Notes: generated from the sequence alone by a model not told the origin. Shown: positions 34,351 through 43,686, numbered from the stretch's first letter. The stretch is 64,000 bases of DNA from CALLCD01 sp039817885 (GCA_039817885.1 JBCBUY010000005.1:12897-76896); one strand, 5' to 3'. Program-made: numbers and translations.

Positions 34351-34908
34351 ATGTCTGAGCTGAAATCGATTTGTGTGTATTGCGGATCATCGAACGATGT
34401 CGCCCCATCTTATCTAACGCTTGCCACCGAACTCGGACATGAACTCGCTGCCGCCAATATCCGACTTGTCTATGGCGGCGGCGGGGTCGGCCTCATGGGT
34501 GCATGCGCCCGCGCAACGCACCTGAAAGGCGGCAAGGTCCTCGGCATTATGCCTCGTTTTCTTCTTCAGAAGGAACGCATCTTCGACGAGGTGGAACACC
34601 GCATTGTCGACGACATGCACACCCGCAAACAAATGATGTTCGACGAGTCTGACGCCTTTATCGTGCTGCCTGGCGGCATCGGCACCCTGGAAGAAGCCGT
34701 GGAGATTCTCTCATGGGCACGGCTGAACCTGCACGCCAAACCGATGGCTTTCTTGGACCAGGATGGGTTCTGGGATCCATTCTTCGAGCTGATGGACCAC
34801 ATTATCGACGGCAAATTCACCCCGGAGGAGTTTCGCACGCTCCTCACCCACGCCGACACGCCGGGCCACGCCATCCAGGCGCTACAGGACAGATGTGTTG
34901 TGGTTTGA
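34351..34908 (+). CDS. LOG-family (TIGR00730) protein
   Basis: This 185-aa Rossmann-fold protein has the lysine-decarboxylase-like signatures VYCGSS, GGGGVGLMG and PGGIGTLEEAVEILSW. The last two are the phosphoribohydrolase active-site motifs of the LOG cytokinin-activating family. In bacteria it is predicted to hydrolyse nucleoside 5'-monophosphates to base and ribose 5-phosphate; the physiological role is not clear. It is divergent from the Atm1-type gene, with 112 bases between starts. Confidence 0.92.
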   Translation: MSELKSICVYCGSSNDVAPSYLTLATELGHELAAANIRLVYGGGGVGLMGACARATHLKGGKVLGIMPRFLLQKERIFDEVEHRIVDDMHTRKQMMFDESDAFIVLPGGIGTLEEAVEILSWARLNLHAKPMAFLDQDGFWDPFFELMDHIIDGKFTPEEFRTLLTHADTPGHAIQALQDRCVVV

Positions 34909-34988
34909 TCTTGGTGCCACAATCGGATCTGGCCCTTCACAGGCCGCCAGCTCATAATGTATGACACCGTCTCATCAGGGGACGACCA

Positions 34989-35438
34989 ATGAATAGTTTT
35001 AGACGCCTAGCAGCTGCCGCTCTTATAGCGCTGTCATCCTCGGCTCAGGCTGAACCTCCGGACGGAACCGAGGTGACCGGTTTCGGCGGTTTCTTCTTCC
35101 GGGCCGAAGATCCTAAGACCCTGGCAGACTGGTACCTGCATAATCTCGGCATAGACAGGGTACCGACCACTTACGATGTCGAGCCGTGGACTCAGGACGC
35201 CGGACCAACTGTCTTCTCCCCCTATCCCGAAACGTCAGATGCCCTCGCCCCTGCGGGAAAAGTCTTTATGCTGAATTTCCGAACCGAAGACCTCGACGGT
35301 CTCGTCGCCCACCTTCGCGAAAATGGTAGTGAGGTCACGGTTGAAGAAGAAGTCTATCCGAATGGACGGTTTGCAACACTGGAGGATCCCGAAGGCAACC
35401 CTATCCAACTCTGGGAACCTAAGGATCCTTCAAACTAG
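34989..35438 (+). CDS. Exported VOC-superfamily (glyoxalase-like) protein
   Basis: This 149-aa protein has a signal peptide ending SSAQA and a single vicinal-oxygen-chelate unit with FFFRAEDPKTLADWY and the C-terminal LEDPEGNPIQLWEP, which carries a metal-binding Glu position. Export of a VOC protein is uncommon. A periplasmic lactoylglutathione lyase is unlikely; a binding or resistance protein is possible. The substrate is unknown. Confidence 0.82.
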   Translation: MNSFRRLAAAALIALSSSAQAEPPDGTEVTGFGGFFFRAEDPKTLADWYLHNLGIDRVPTTYDVEPWTQDAGPTVFSPYPETSDALAPAGKVFMLNFRTEDLDGLVAHLRENGSEVTVEEEVYPNGRFATLEDPEGNPIQLWEPKDPSN

Positions 35439-35450
35439 TCCCCAGCCTAT

Positions 35451-35494
35451 CTATCCCAATCGAGCCTTCACCCTATCCCAATCGAGCCTTCACC
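35451..35494. repeat. 22-bp exact tandem duplication over the gltX stop
   Basis: The 22-mer from 35451 is repeated at 35473-35494. Copy two contains the last codons and stop of gltX (minus strand), and copy one directly follows it, so the duplication re-creates the 3' end of the gene. A recent slippage event is the simplest explanation. Confidence 0.85.
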
Positions 35495-36810
35495 CGCTCG
35501 CGTCCCATCAGCTGAAGCATCATCGACATGTCCGGGCCGTGGGCCTGGCCGGTAATCGCTTTGCGCAGCGGCATGAACAGGCTCTTGCCCTTGCGGCCCG
35601 TCTTCTCCTTCAGCGCCGTGATCCATTCCTTCCAGGCACCCTCACCGAATTCCGTCTCCGGCATCAGGGCTTTGGCCTCCTCGATATAGTCCGCATCGTC
35701 ACTCTCTATAACCGGCACCACGTGGCCATAGACGACCTCGATCCACCCTTTCACATCGGAAAACTTGTCGCTGTTCGCCTTTACGGTATCCCAGAAGCGC
35801 GGATCCTCCACAGCCCGGGGATCGATCTCTGCAAGCGCATCTTTAACGGCCTCAAATGGCTTCTCTCGCAGCAATTGTGCGTTCAGCCCCTCCAGCTCCT
35901 TTTCATCAAAACGTGCCGGAGCCCGGCCAATCTTGTCGAAGGAAAACTCTTCGGACAATATGCCAAGCGACGCCCGCGCTTCGACATTATCGCTCGTGCC
36001 AATTTTGGCGAGCAGCGAACAGATGGCCATTGGATCAATACCGTCAGCACGCAACTGATCCATGGAGAGCGACCCCAGCCGCTTTGATAGCGCTGCCCCG
36101 TCCGCCCCGACCAGGAGAGGTGTATGGGCCATGTCTGGAGATGACCCACCAAGCGCACGGAATATTTCGATTTGCGCGCCGGAATTCGTCACATGATCCT
36201 CGCCCCGCACAACATGGGTAATGCCATAATCAATATCGTCGACGACGCTCGGCAGCGTGTAGAGATAGGACCCGTCACCCCGGATCAGGATTGGATCAGA
36301 GAGCGAGCTTGTATCGATTGACTGCTCGCCGCGCACCAGATCCCTCAACTCGATCCGATCGCCTGACAGTTTGAACCGCCAATGGGGCGTGCGCCCTTCC
36401 GCTTCCAGCTTGGATTTCTCGTCAGCACTCAGATGGAGCCCCGCACGATCATAGACCGGTGGCCGCCCGCGGCTCAACGCAATCTTCCGCTTCCTTTCCA
36501 GCTCATCCGCCGTTTCATAACAGGCATACAGCAAGCCATCCGCCCTCAGCTTGTCCGCCGCTGCATCATATTTGTCGAACCGGTCCGATTGGTTGAACGT
36601 ATCGGCCCAGTCGAGCCCCAGCCAGGTTAGGTCTGTTTTTAGCCCGTTTTCATAGTCTTTCGTCGAACGCTCCTGATCCGTATCATCGACTCGCAGGATA
36701 AATTTCCCGCTTTGAGCATGGGCAAACAGCCAATTGATCAGGGCGGTGCGGACATTCCCAACATGGAGCTTCCCCGTCGGCGACGGCGCAAAGCGGACAG
36801 TAACGGACAT
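35473..36810 (-). CDS. gltX: Glutamyl-tRNA synthetase
   Basis: This 445-aa class I synthetase has the HIGH-like FAPSPTGKLHVGNVRTA and the KMSKS-like GAALSKRLGS motifs, plus the GluRS zinc-less anticodon domain. The length is typical of the shorter alphaproteobacterial GltX. Many alphaproteobacteria carry two gltX genes, and this could be either the discriminating or the second copy. The 3' end is duplicated for 22 bases after the stop. Confidence 0.95.
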   Translation of the reverse strand: MSVTVRFAPSPTGKLHVGNVRTALINWLFAHAQSGKFILRVDDTDQERSTKDYENGLKTDLTWLGLDWADTFNQSDRFDKYDAAADKLRADGLLYACYETADELERKRKIALSRGRPPVYDRAGLHLSADEKSKLEAEGRTPHWRFKLSGDRIELRDLVRGEQSIDTSSLSDPILIRGDGSYLYTLPSVVDDIDYGITHVVRGEDHVTNSGAQIEIFRALGGSSPDMAHTPLLVGADGAALSKRLGSLSMDQLRADGIDPMAICSLLAKIGTSDNVEARASLGILSEEFSFDKIGRAPARFDEKELEGLNAQLLREKPFEAVKDALAEIDPRAVEDPRFWDTVKANSDKFSDVKGWIEVVYGHVVPVIESDDADYIEEAKALMPETEFGEGAWKEWITALKEKTGRKGKSLFMPLRKAITGQAHGPDMSMMLQLMGRERVKARLG

Positions 36811-36889
36811 CGATCTTCACTCTTTTGCGAATTCAGAGGCGTCTTCGACACCAAATCGCGGCAGATGTGAAGGCCGATGCCGTCAAAAA

Positions 36890-37570
36890 TCAGTCCAGCA
36901 CGTCGGCGACGACGCTCGTATCAGCGCGTTCATCTCTATGGGTCAGCCAGGCGATCAAGACCCAGGTGGAATGAAAGGCGAGCCCTGCGCCAAAGGCCGC
37001 CCAACCCGGGATCGGGCCCACATGGGATCGGTCGACGAACTCTACGAAACTGGTCACCTCAACAGGATGAATCGCAATCTTCGCAAAATAGGCAATGCCC
37101 TGCACAGCGAAGAGATACCCATAATTCCGCCGCAGCCGCCGGCCCACAGCGCGCGCGAAACTGATCCGCATCTTCGGCTTGAGATAGTCATCTGACAGCG
37201 CCGCACCCCGATCAATGGGAATATTCGCTCCCTCGCCTCGTAAAAGCGGCACATAAACCGCGATTTCCAGGATCCGCGCCCGAAACCGCCAGACATTGAA
37301 ATACTGATATCGTCGCGCTTCCAGGATCAGGAACATGACGGTCAAAAGTCCGGATAGGACCATAGGAAGCGGCGAGCTTTCCGACGTGGCAAACGTAATC
37401 GATAGCGCCACACCCGTCGTCAGAACCGCCCAATTGGTCGTCGTGTCCAATCTCTGCCGCCAGATCGTCGAGCGATATACCTCGCCCCGATAAAGGTGGG
37501 CCAGGGCCCCGATCTCCTTCGAACCGGAAATCGGCTCCATCGGATCCAGATCGTCAAACGTATCAGCCAT
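36890..37570 (-). CDS. DUF2270 integral membrane protein
   Basis: This 226-aa protein starts at ATG 37570; the longer open frame upstream lacks similarity. After a soluble start (EIGALAHLYRGEVYRSTIWRQ, about residues 18-38) there are two helices near 45-90. Two more helices lie near the C-terminus (about 150-210), with a charged middle (DYLKPKMRISFARAVGRR). This matches DUF2270. The function is unknown. It is divergent from the lipoprotein gene at 37647. Confidence 0.82.
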   Translation of the reverse strand: MADTFDDLDPMEPISGSKEIGALAHLYRGEVYRSTIWRQRLDTTTNWAVLTTGVALSITFATSESSPLPMVLSGLLTVMFLILEARRYQYFNVWRFRARILEIAVYVPLLRGEGANIPIDRGAALSDDYLKPKMRISFARAVGRRLRRNYGYLFAVQGIAYFAKIAIHPVEVTSFVEFVDRSHVGPIPGWAAFGAGLAFHSTWVLIAWLTHRDERADTSVVADVLD

Positions 37571-37646
37571 GGTCAAATATTGCGCGAATCGGCGCTCCGG
37601 GCAAAGGTAGAGAAAGTTTACACCTGCGGTTCCCACAGCAAAAGCC

Positions 37647-38291
37647 ATGCCCGTTTCTCGTCTTCTCTTCGTTCTTGTCCTTGCCGCCTGCGCCAGCCCC
37701 ACCGCGCCGGACCCCCAAAACGCAGCGCCAGCAATCACCGCAAATGAGTTGCCAGACGGCACGAACGCGGCGTCAGACCCCCTATGGCAGCCCGCCGACA
37801 CCGGCCTCCTCCACATCGAATCGGGGGTGACCTGCCCCAGCATCGTCGCAGACTTTGCCTTCACAGGGGAGGTCGCCTTTCCTGGCCAGGGTCCAGGGCG
37901 CGACGTGGCCTGCAATTACATCGCCGAAACCGGCGGCGCGATCCGCCTGCACATCACCCGATTTGCCCGCACAGTCTCGACGGACGCCTATCTCAAGGGC
38001 TCCCTTGAAACCATAAAGGCCCGCTACCGCCAGACCGTCGCGATTAATCCCCCAAGCTCGACGCCCGGCCGGCCCATAACCCCCTCAGCTGCGGCCCTTC
38101 GCACCGACGCTTTGTCTGCCAACCGCCCCGGCACCCCGGTTGATACAGCCCTCTGGATCGAACAGGTCGGCGACTGGCACATCAAGATCCGCGCCACTTA
38201 CGAGATCGATCGGACTGCCGCGGCCGCCACCGCCGTCAGCACACTCTTCAGCGCGGTGCGCGCCGATCTCTCTGACCTGACCGTCTACTGA
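37647..38291 (+). CDS. Putative lipoprotein (214 aa)
   Basis: This 214-aa protein has a signal peptide and lipobox VLAACAS (Cys at residue 15). Two cysteines sit in the mature part (GVTCPS, RDVACNY) and may form a disulfide. The mature sequence is mixed alpha/beta with no recognised family. It is encoded on the opposite strand from DUF2270, 76 bases between starts, and lies 90 bases upstream of the VWA gene in the same direction. Confidence 0.72.
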   Translation: MPVSRLLFVLVLAACASPTAPDPQNAAPAITANELPDGTNAASDPLWQPADTGLLHIESGVTCPSIVADFAFTGEVAFPGQGPGRDVACNYIAETGGAIRLHITRFARTVSTDAYLKGSLETIKARYRQTVAINPPSSTPGRPITPSAAALRTDALSANRPGTPVDTALWIEQVGDWHIKIRATYEIDRTAAAATAVSTLFSAVRADLSDLTVY

Positions 38292-38381
38292 ATGCGGCAG
38301 CATGAACACCCCTCTCCCAGCGAGAACCTTGGCCCGAAGGCCCAAACACCCTATTCTCCCCGTCTGTAGGAGATCCGCCAA

Positions 38382-39563
38382 ATGTTCCTCAATTTCTTCA
38401 ACGAACTCCGCGACGCGAAAATCCCCGTCACGCTGAAAGAATATCTCGTCTTGCTGAACGCCATGGATGAGGACGTGATCGATATGGATGTGGAGGAGTT
38501 TTACTACCTCTCCCGTTCCGCCCTCGTGAAGGATGAACGCAATCTCGACAAGTTCGACAAAGTCTTCGGCCACGTGTTCAAGGGCCTGGACGGCCTTGCC
38601 GATGCAATTGAGTCCCAGGACCTCCCGGAAGAATGGCTCCGCAAAATGTCGGAGAAATTCCTCACACCGGAGGAAATGGAAGAAATCGAGGCCCTCGGCG
38701 GCTGGGACAAGCTCATGGAGACGCTGAAAGAGCGCCTCGAAGAACAGAAAAAACGCCATGAGGGCGGCAATAAATGGATCGGCACCGGGGGCACCTCGCC
38801 CTTCGGCGCGAATGGCTACAACCCCGAAGGCGTCCGCATTGGCCAGGACAAGTCCCGCCACCGCCGCGCCGTAAAAGTCTGGGACAAGCGCGAGTTCAAG
38901 AACCTCGACGACTCCGTCGAACTCGGCACCCGCAACATCAAGATCGCCCTGAAGCGCCTGCGCAAATGGGCCCGCGATGGCGCGCCGGACGAGTTGGACC
39001 TCGACGCCACCATCCGCAACACCGCCAAACAGGGCTATCTCGATATCGAGATGCGCCCGGAAAAGCGCAACTCCGTCAGTGTCCTTCTGATGCTCGATAT
39101 TGGCGGCTCCATGGACCCCTATATCCGCGTCTGCGAGGAGCTGTTCTCCGCCGCCCGCGCCGAGATCAAGAACCTGGAATATTTCTACTTCCACAATTGC
39201 CCCTATGAGGGCCTGTGGCAAGACAATCGCCGCCGCTATAATGAGCGCATCCCCACCTGGGACGTGCTCAACAAATACCCGTCCGACTACAAGGTCATCT
39301 TTGTCGGCGACGCCACGATGAGCCCTTACGAGATCACCTATGCGGGCGGCTCGGTCGAACACTGGAACGAGGAAGCCGGCGGGCTCTGGCTTCAGCGCTT
39401 TGTGGAGATTTACCCAGACCTCGTCTGGCTGAACCCCGTCAAATCAAATGCCTGGGACCATACCGGCTCCATCCAGCTCATCCGCGAACTCATCGGCCCT
39501 CAGCGCATGTTCGAACTGACTTTGGCTGGGCTCGAAGACGCAATGAAGGAGTTGGGGCGGTGA
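38382..39563 (+). CDS. VWA (CoxE-like) domain protein
   Basis: This 393-aa protein has an N-terminal helical region beginning MFLNFFNELRDAKIPVTL and a C-terminal von Willebrand A domain with the metal site DIGGS (about residue 239) and downstream GDATMSPYE. This group usually works with a MoxR AAA+ ATPase to insert metals or remodel protein complexes. No moxR lies next to it, so its partner must be elsewhere. GTAGGAGATC precedes the ATG. Confidence 0.92.
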   Translation: MFLNFFNELRDAKIPVTLKEYLVLLNAMDEDVIDMDVEEFYYLSRSALVKDERNLDKFDKVFGHVFKGLDGLADAIESQDLPEEWLRKMSEKFLTPEEMEEIEALGGWDKLMETLKERLEEQKKRHEGGNKWIGTGGTSPFGANGYNPEGVRIGQDKSRHRRAVKVWDKREFKNLDDSVELGTRNIKIALKRLRKWARDGAPDELDLDATIRNTAKQGYLDIEMRPEKRNSVSVLLMLDIGGSMDPYIRVCEELFSAARAEIKNLEYFYFHNCPYEGLWQDNRRRYNERIPTWDVLNKYPSDYKVIFVGDATMSPYEITYAGGSVEHWNEEAGGLWLQRFVEIYPDLVWLNPVKSNAWDHTGSIQLIRELIGPQRMFELTLAGLEDAMKELGR

Positions 39564-39582
39564 GTGATCGATCGCAAAGCGA

Positions 39583-39607
39583 ATAATCGATCCAGTGGAT
39601 CGATTAT
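39583..39607. terminator. 11-bp perfect inverted repeat after the VWA gene
   Basis: ATAATCGATCC-AGT-GGATCGATTAT lies 20 bases past the VWA stop. A second hairpin, GCTCC-AAAA-GGAGC followed by ATTT, is at 39619-39632. Together they likely end the VWA transcript, although no long T-run is present. Either could instead be an operator for the nuclease gene. Confidence 0.45.
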
Positions 39608-39656
39608 AGATCACGAACGCTCCAAAAGGAGCATTTATGACTTCGGATAAAAGACA

Positions 39657-40220
39657 ATGAAACTGGTGGCGACACTTACCTTTTCCGTTTGTGCGCTGAT
39701 CTTATCGAAAACGGCCTTCGCTCAAGAATTTCAGAAGATTAGTAATGATCGATTATTAGCCCCCGCTCCAATTGATCAAGAAATAGAGGTCGTGGACGGG
39801 GACACAATCTGGATGGGGATCCATCAGATAAGACTTTATGGAATTGATGCCCTCGAACCAAAACAGGAGTGCTTAAAGGCCGGATCGCCCAAAACGTATT
39901 GTCATCTTTCAGCATCTGAACTTCTGCGGACCTATACACGTCGCCCCGACTTCCGCTGCGAGATCCATACGAGAGATGGTGAAGGCAGGCCTTGGATCAG
40001 ATATGGCCGCTATATCGCATCCTGTTACGCCGGTGATACAGATGTGAATTTAGAGCTAGTTAGACAAGGCTGGGCTTACGCAGACCTGCGATATGGAGAG
40101 AGCTTTGAACGGGCTCAAATGGCTGCGTTCAATGACGGCGTTGGCGTTCACTCAACGGATCATCGCCCACCGTGGGAATGGCGAAAAAGTCAACGCGACG
40201 ATAGTTGCGCTTGCGAATAG
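39657..40220 (+). CDS. Exported staphylococcal-nuclease-like (thermonuclease) protein
   Basis: This 187-aa protein has a signal peptide ending AFAQ and an SNase domain with VVDGDTIWMG, IRLYGIDALEPKQ and a later RYGRYIASCY, containing the acidic calcium site and the arginine of the family. Four cysteines suggest disulfides outside the cytoplasm. The gene is less GC-rich than its neighbours, and imperfect repeats flank it on both sides, so it may be acquired. The C-terminus ends DDSCACE. Confidence 0.85.
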   Translation: MKLVATLTFSVCALILSKTAFAQEFQKISNDRLLAPAPIDQEIEVVDGDTIWMGIHQIRLYGIDALEPKQECLKAGSPKTYCHLSASELLRTYTRRPDFRCEIHTRDGEGRPWIRYGRYIASCYAGDTDVNLELVRQGWAYADLRYGESFERAQMAAFNDGVGVHSTDHRPPWEWRKSQRDDSCACE

Positions 40221-40670
40221 AGTTCCCTCCGCCGACCCCAGCGGAGGCTGGGGTCCAGGGTGCTCACTCAACCAAATGACAAGCGGCAACTTATGGACCA
40301 TGGATACCCGCTTTCGCAGGTATCGGCGGTGAGCGAGTGACAGCACCTGCAGGCATGCTTTGTCATCCCGGAAAGGGCGCAGCACTTATCCGGGACCCAG
40401 AGAACGACGAAGGCACTTTTCCTTCTGGGTCCCGGATCGCCTCCAGCGTCCGGGATGACCATGAAAACAACATAAAATCTATCAGACCGCCCTCACCCCA
40501 CCCCATAATCCTCCCATGCGATCCGAAGATCCCCTCTTCCCCATAGCGATACGAAAACTCAGCCGCACGGTCACGGCCCTTATCGGCTGAGCCGGCGTGC
40601 ATCTGGCCGAACACACCCCTCCAAATGGAAACTCGGAAAAGCGCACACGCCCCTTAAGGCCTGGCAGAAC
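40221..40670. repeat. Gene-free stretch with palindromic (REP-like) elements
   Basis: No gene is present. Three inverted elements follow one another: GACCCCAGC-GGAG-GCTGGGGTC (40234-40255), GATACC...GGTATC (around 40302-40325), and a 98-bp long palindrome at 40362-40459. The last has outer arms GTCATCCCGGA/TCCGGGATGAC and inner arms ATCCGGGACCCAGA/TCTGGGTCCCGGAT. The wording (cccggatcg, gggacccag) is typical of dispersed repetitive palindromes in alphaproteobacterial genomes. The rest (40460-40670) shows nothing clear. Confidence 0.7.
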
Positions 40671-41585
40671 TCACCCGTTCAGATACGCATTCACGACTCT
40701 GAACACTCGAGCCGGGTCTTCCAGTTCTGAGAAATGCCCAAGATCTTCGAAGCCAACATGCTCCACCGTATCCGAGAAGCTCGAAGAGCTCTTTTCGTTT
40801 TCAACGGGGTGAGACCGATCCGCCCGCCCCCAGAGCGATAATACCGGCCGGTCGACCGGCGCGAGCGTCACACCCGGATCCATATAGACCTGGTAGGCGC
40901 TGGCGAGAGACCATAAGGCACCGTGCTCGAAAGATTGGCGGGCGCAATCGCAAAAATGCTCGATCTTGTCCGTGTTCCCCACGGAAACTTTGTACCAGTC
41001 CGGCATCCGCTTTGGGGCCATACGGCTCATCAGAAACTGACCGACAACCGGCCTGCCCAGAATTCCCTTCGGATCCCGGGCCGCTTTCCAACGCGCAAAG
41101 GCGGCGACATCGCCCACTTGCAACGTCACGAGATCGGAAACGAGCTCTGGCTGGCGCGCGGCGAGATCGATCGCCGCCAAACCCGCCACACAAGAGAACG
41201 CCCAGATGGCTTGCTTGCCCGCAACGGCTCTCAAAAACAGGGCAAGGTCATCATTCGTTTCCCGAAAGCCGAAGCGATAATTGCCCCGTGTCGCGGAAAA
41301 CCCCATCCCCGGCAGCTCAACAATCACCACCCGAAAGCGCTTGGAAAAGACATCCAGCAGCTCATCATACACCTCCAGCGTCACCGGTGGATCGGCCGTG
41401 AGCACCAAAGTCTGCGCATCGCTGATCTGGGAGGAACGTTCGCGATACCTATACTGGACTTTCGGGGTGTCGAAGAATTTGATTTCGCTTGATGTTTGTG
41501 ATGGCCAGCCGGTTCGAAAACTGCGTTGCCGCGCCTTCCAGCCCAGCGTGTCGAGCCGAAGCCCCAGGGTGCGAAGCCAGCTCAT
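40671..41585 (-). CDS. Alpha/beta hydrolase
   Basis: This 304-aa protein has the fold signature in the order VVIVELPGMGFSA (strand and oxyanion region), AIWAFSCVAGLAAIDLA and the catalytic-His region VEDLGHFSELEDP (C-terminal). The nucleophile elbow is A-F-S-C-V rather than G-x-S-x-G, so activity may be altered. The substrate is unknown. It overlaps the DUF4267-like gene by four bases and is probably co-transcribed with it, divergently from the LysR gene. Confidence 0.85.
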   Translation of the reverse strand: MSWLRTLGLRLDTLGWKARQRSFRTGWPSQTSSEIKFFDTPKVQYRYRERSSQISDAQTLVLTADPPVTLEVYDELLDVFSKRFRVVIVELPGMGFSATRGNYRFGFRETNDDLALFLRAVAGKQAIWAFSCVAGLAAIDLAARQPELVSDLVTLQVGDVAAFARWKAARDPKGILGRPVVGQFLMSRMAPKRMPDWYKVSVGNTDKIEHFCDCARQSFEHGALWSLASAYQVYMDPGVTLAPVDRPVLSLWGRADRSHPVENEKSSSSFSDTVEHVGFEDLGHFSELEDPARVFRVVNAYLNG

Positions 41586-41986
41586 GCCACCCTCTCCGCC
41601 GCACGCTGGAGAAAGACAAAAGCCAAGATGACGTAGACCATGATCGCCGCGTGCCGGGCCACGATGGAACTATCCGCTCCTGCCTGCCAGGTCAGCCAGG
41701 CATCGCCCGCCGGCATTAGAATAGCGACGCCCGCCATCCAGGCGAGCGCATGCAATCTCTTGGTCGCAAGCAAGACGACGATCAGCCCGGCGATGAAGGC
41801 CGTCCGTAATCCGTACACACCCACAAAACCAGCATCGGCGAGATCGGCGAGTGGCAATCCCATATATGTCGCGAAACCGGCAGGGTCCGTAAATGCTCGA
41901 ATGGCATTCAAAGCCTGCAGCACGGCCATCACGGCTGCAAGCCAAAATCCAACAGTGCGAACCATGGGTATCGTCGAAGTGCTCAT
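41582..41986 (-). CDS. Small four-helix membrane protein (DUF4267-like)
   Basis: This 134-aa protein has four predicted hydrophobic helices and the GVYGLRTAF motif in helix two. The pattern matches DUF4267-type (DoxX-like) membrane proteins of unknown function. It overlaps the alpha/beta hydrolase start and diverges from the LysR gene with 94 bases between, so a shared control region is likely. Confidence 0.72.
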   Translation of the reverse strand: MSTSTIPMVRTVGFWLAAVMAVLQALNAIRAFTDPAGFATYMGLPLADLADAGFVGVYGLRTAFIAGLIVVLLATKRLHALAWMAGVAILMPAGDAWLTWQAGADSSIVARHAAIMVYVILAFVFLQRAAERVA

Positions 41987-42080
41987 CGTCGTCTCATCCT
42001 CATTTGGCCACGACTACTTGCACAAACGGGAGAGGAGGCTGTATATCCAAAAATGAAAAGCTGTTTTTCAGGATTGCAAT

Positions 42081-42957
42081 ATGAGCTCTTTGGATTGGGA
42101 AGCCTTGAAGAGTTTTCTTGCGGTGGCAGAAGACGGCAGCCTCTCTCGGGCAGCAACGCGCCTGGATATATCGGTCGCAACGCTCGGCCGGCGAATCGAT
42201 GAGTTGGAGGCAGAGATTGGGTTCAAGGTGATCCGCCGCGGCCCGCGAGGCACCACCACGACGCCAGAAGGACAGCGCATTGCGGATCTAATTAAGCCGG
42301 GTGCAGAGTATTTTGGAGAATTGGATCGACTGGTGCGGGTCATGACGAAGGGCATTGATCGCCCCCCCATTCGGGTCTCATCAACAGAGCCAATGATTGC
42401 GGATGTACTCGCCCCCAGAACACCCAAACTCTTATCGGAGCACCCCCATATCAAGATTGAGTTCGAGACGTCCTTGGAGCTATCGAACCTCAATCGGGGA
42501 GAGGCAGACATTGCCGTGCGGATGGTGAAGCCAAGCGGCGAAACGCTCATAACACGCCGCCTACCGAAAATTCAGATCGGCTTATTCGCCGCGACGTCAT
42601 ATCTGAACACCAAATCGACCAAGATAGATCTGCAGTCAGAGTCTCTGCTTTGGTACGATAGTGCGTATGGAGACATTGCGGAAAATCTCTGGCTAAAACG
42701 GCAAAAGCTGGAAGACCAAGTGGTCTTGCGATCAGGAAGCGTGCGCGCTCTGCCAGGCCGCCCTCGCAGGGTGCGGCATTGCACCCTTGCCAAGTTTTTT
42801 GGCGAAGAAAATCGGATTGGTTCCGATCGCTGGTTTCCAACTCCCCGATCGAACCCCCTGGATGGTATTCCACCGCGACACGCGCCATCACCCTCAACAG
42901 AAGAGTGTTCGAGACTGGATCGAGGCGGCCTGCAAAGAGGCCATTTCGGAAGGATAA
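42081..42957 (+). pseudogene. LysR-family regulator with a frameshift near codon 223
   Basis: The first about 222 codons encode a LysR protein: a winged helix-turn-helix (GSLSRAATRLDISVATLGRRI) and then the effector domain. After SVRAL the frame-zero translation turns into unrelated Arg/Pro/Ser-rich sequence. Reading one frame over from 42751 restores a LysR ending (CQAALAGCGIAPLPSFLA, then DWIEAACKEA) and a stop TAA at 42955-42957. A single missing base near 42747-42751 explains this. It is either a true frameshift or an assembly error. The gene is divergent from the hydrolase pair and was probably its regulator. Confidence 0.85.
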
Positions 42958-43050
42958 ATCAGAGAGATGGCCTGGCTGAGCGCCAATCCCGCCCCCTCTC
43001 ACAAACAAAATCTATCCGACCGATCTCGCGCCTGCTGCATACTCCCGGTC

Positions 43051-43686
43051 ATGCGCACTGATGATGCCCTGTTTTCCATAGCGATCGAGCAGATCGGCCT
43101 TGCCGTCATCGGCCTGATCGGCTGGACGGGCATTCACATCGCCGAGCGAACCCCCGCCAAATGGCGCCTCCGCCGGGCCGGGACAAAGCTGAAAGCGCTG
43201 GAAAATCTCGTCCGCCGGCTGATCATGCTCATCGCCCTGAAGCTGGACGTCGCACCCAGTGAGGGATGTGGCGCAACCAAAGTCCAAGAACAGGATGCAG
43301 GGCTACAACCTTCTGAAACATTTGAGGATATTGAGCGGGCCGTGTTCCCGCAGACCCGCCGGGTCAGCCTCTCCCTCCTGCCGCCGCTGATGGATTTTTC
43401 CGAACGGCCGGATTTCTCAGGGTTTCAGCGGGCCCGGGTGCCGGTCCATATCGCTGTGCGCCGGTTCTCCCGGCGGATCGTCGCGCTTCAAAAGGTGCTT
43501 GATGCGCCCGAAGCCCACGCGAAACGCCTCGCCCGGCGGCTTCATGATATCCGCAAATCGGGTGAACTGACGCCGATTGTTGCGCCCGGAGCGCCGCCCG
43601 CCGGCCTCTCCCCCGAGATCGGCATTCTCCATGGCGGGATCAGTTTTGAGCTGAGAGAGGCGCTGAAAGGGTGGGACAGTTCTTAG
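43051..43686 (+). CDS. Hypothetical protein with a single membrane helix (211 aa)
   Basis: This 211-aa protein starts at ATG 43051; the longer open frame upstream overlaps the broken LysR gene. A hydrophobic N-terminal helix (AIEQIGLAVIGLIGWTGIHI) is followed by a basic, helical cytoplasmic region with RRAGTKLKALENLVRRLIMLIAL and many Arg/Leu repeats. No family is recognised. It converges with the Rieske-TPP gene, 11 bases apart. Confidence 0.6.
   Translation: MRTDDALFSIAIEQIGLAVIGLIGWTGIHIAERTPAKWRLRRAGTKLKALENLVRRLIMLIALKLDVAPSEGCGATKVQEQDAGLQPSETFEDIERAVFPQTRRVSLSLLPPLMDFSERPDFSGFQRARVPVHIAVRRFSRRIVALQKVLDAPEAHAKRLARRLHDIRKSGELTPIVAPGAPPAGLSPEIGILHGGISFELREALKGWDSS

Noticed and set aside
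38085..39362. 425-codon minus-strand frame rich in Ala, Val, Glu and His
   Set aside because: It lies opposite the VWA protein gene, which has a metal site and a ribosome binding site. The minus frame is a GC-rich mirror artefact.
40362..40459. Long palindrome considered as a CRISPR unit or attachment site
   Set aside because: There are no regularly spaced copies or spacers and no integrase nearby.
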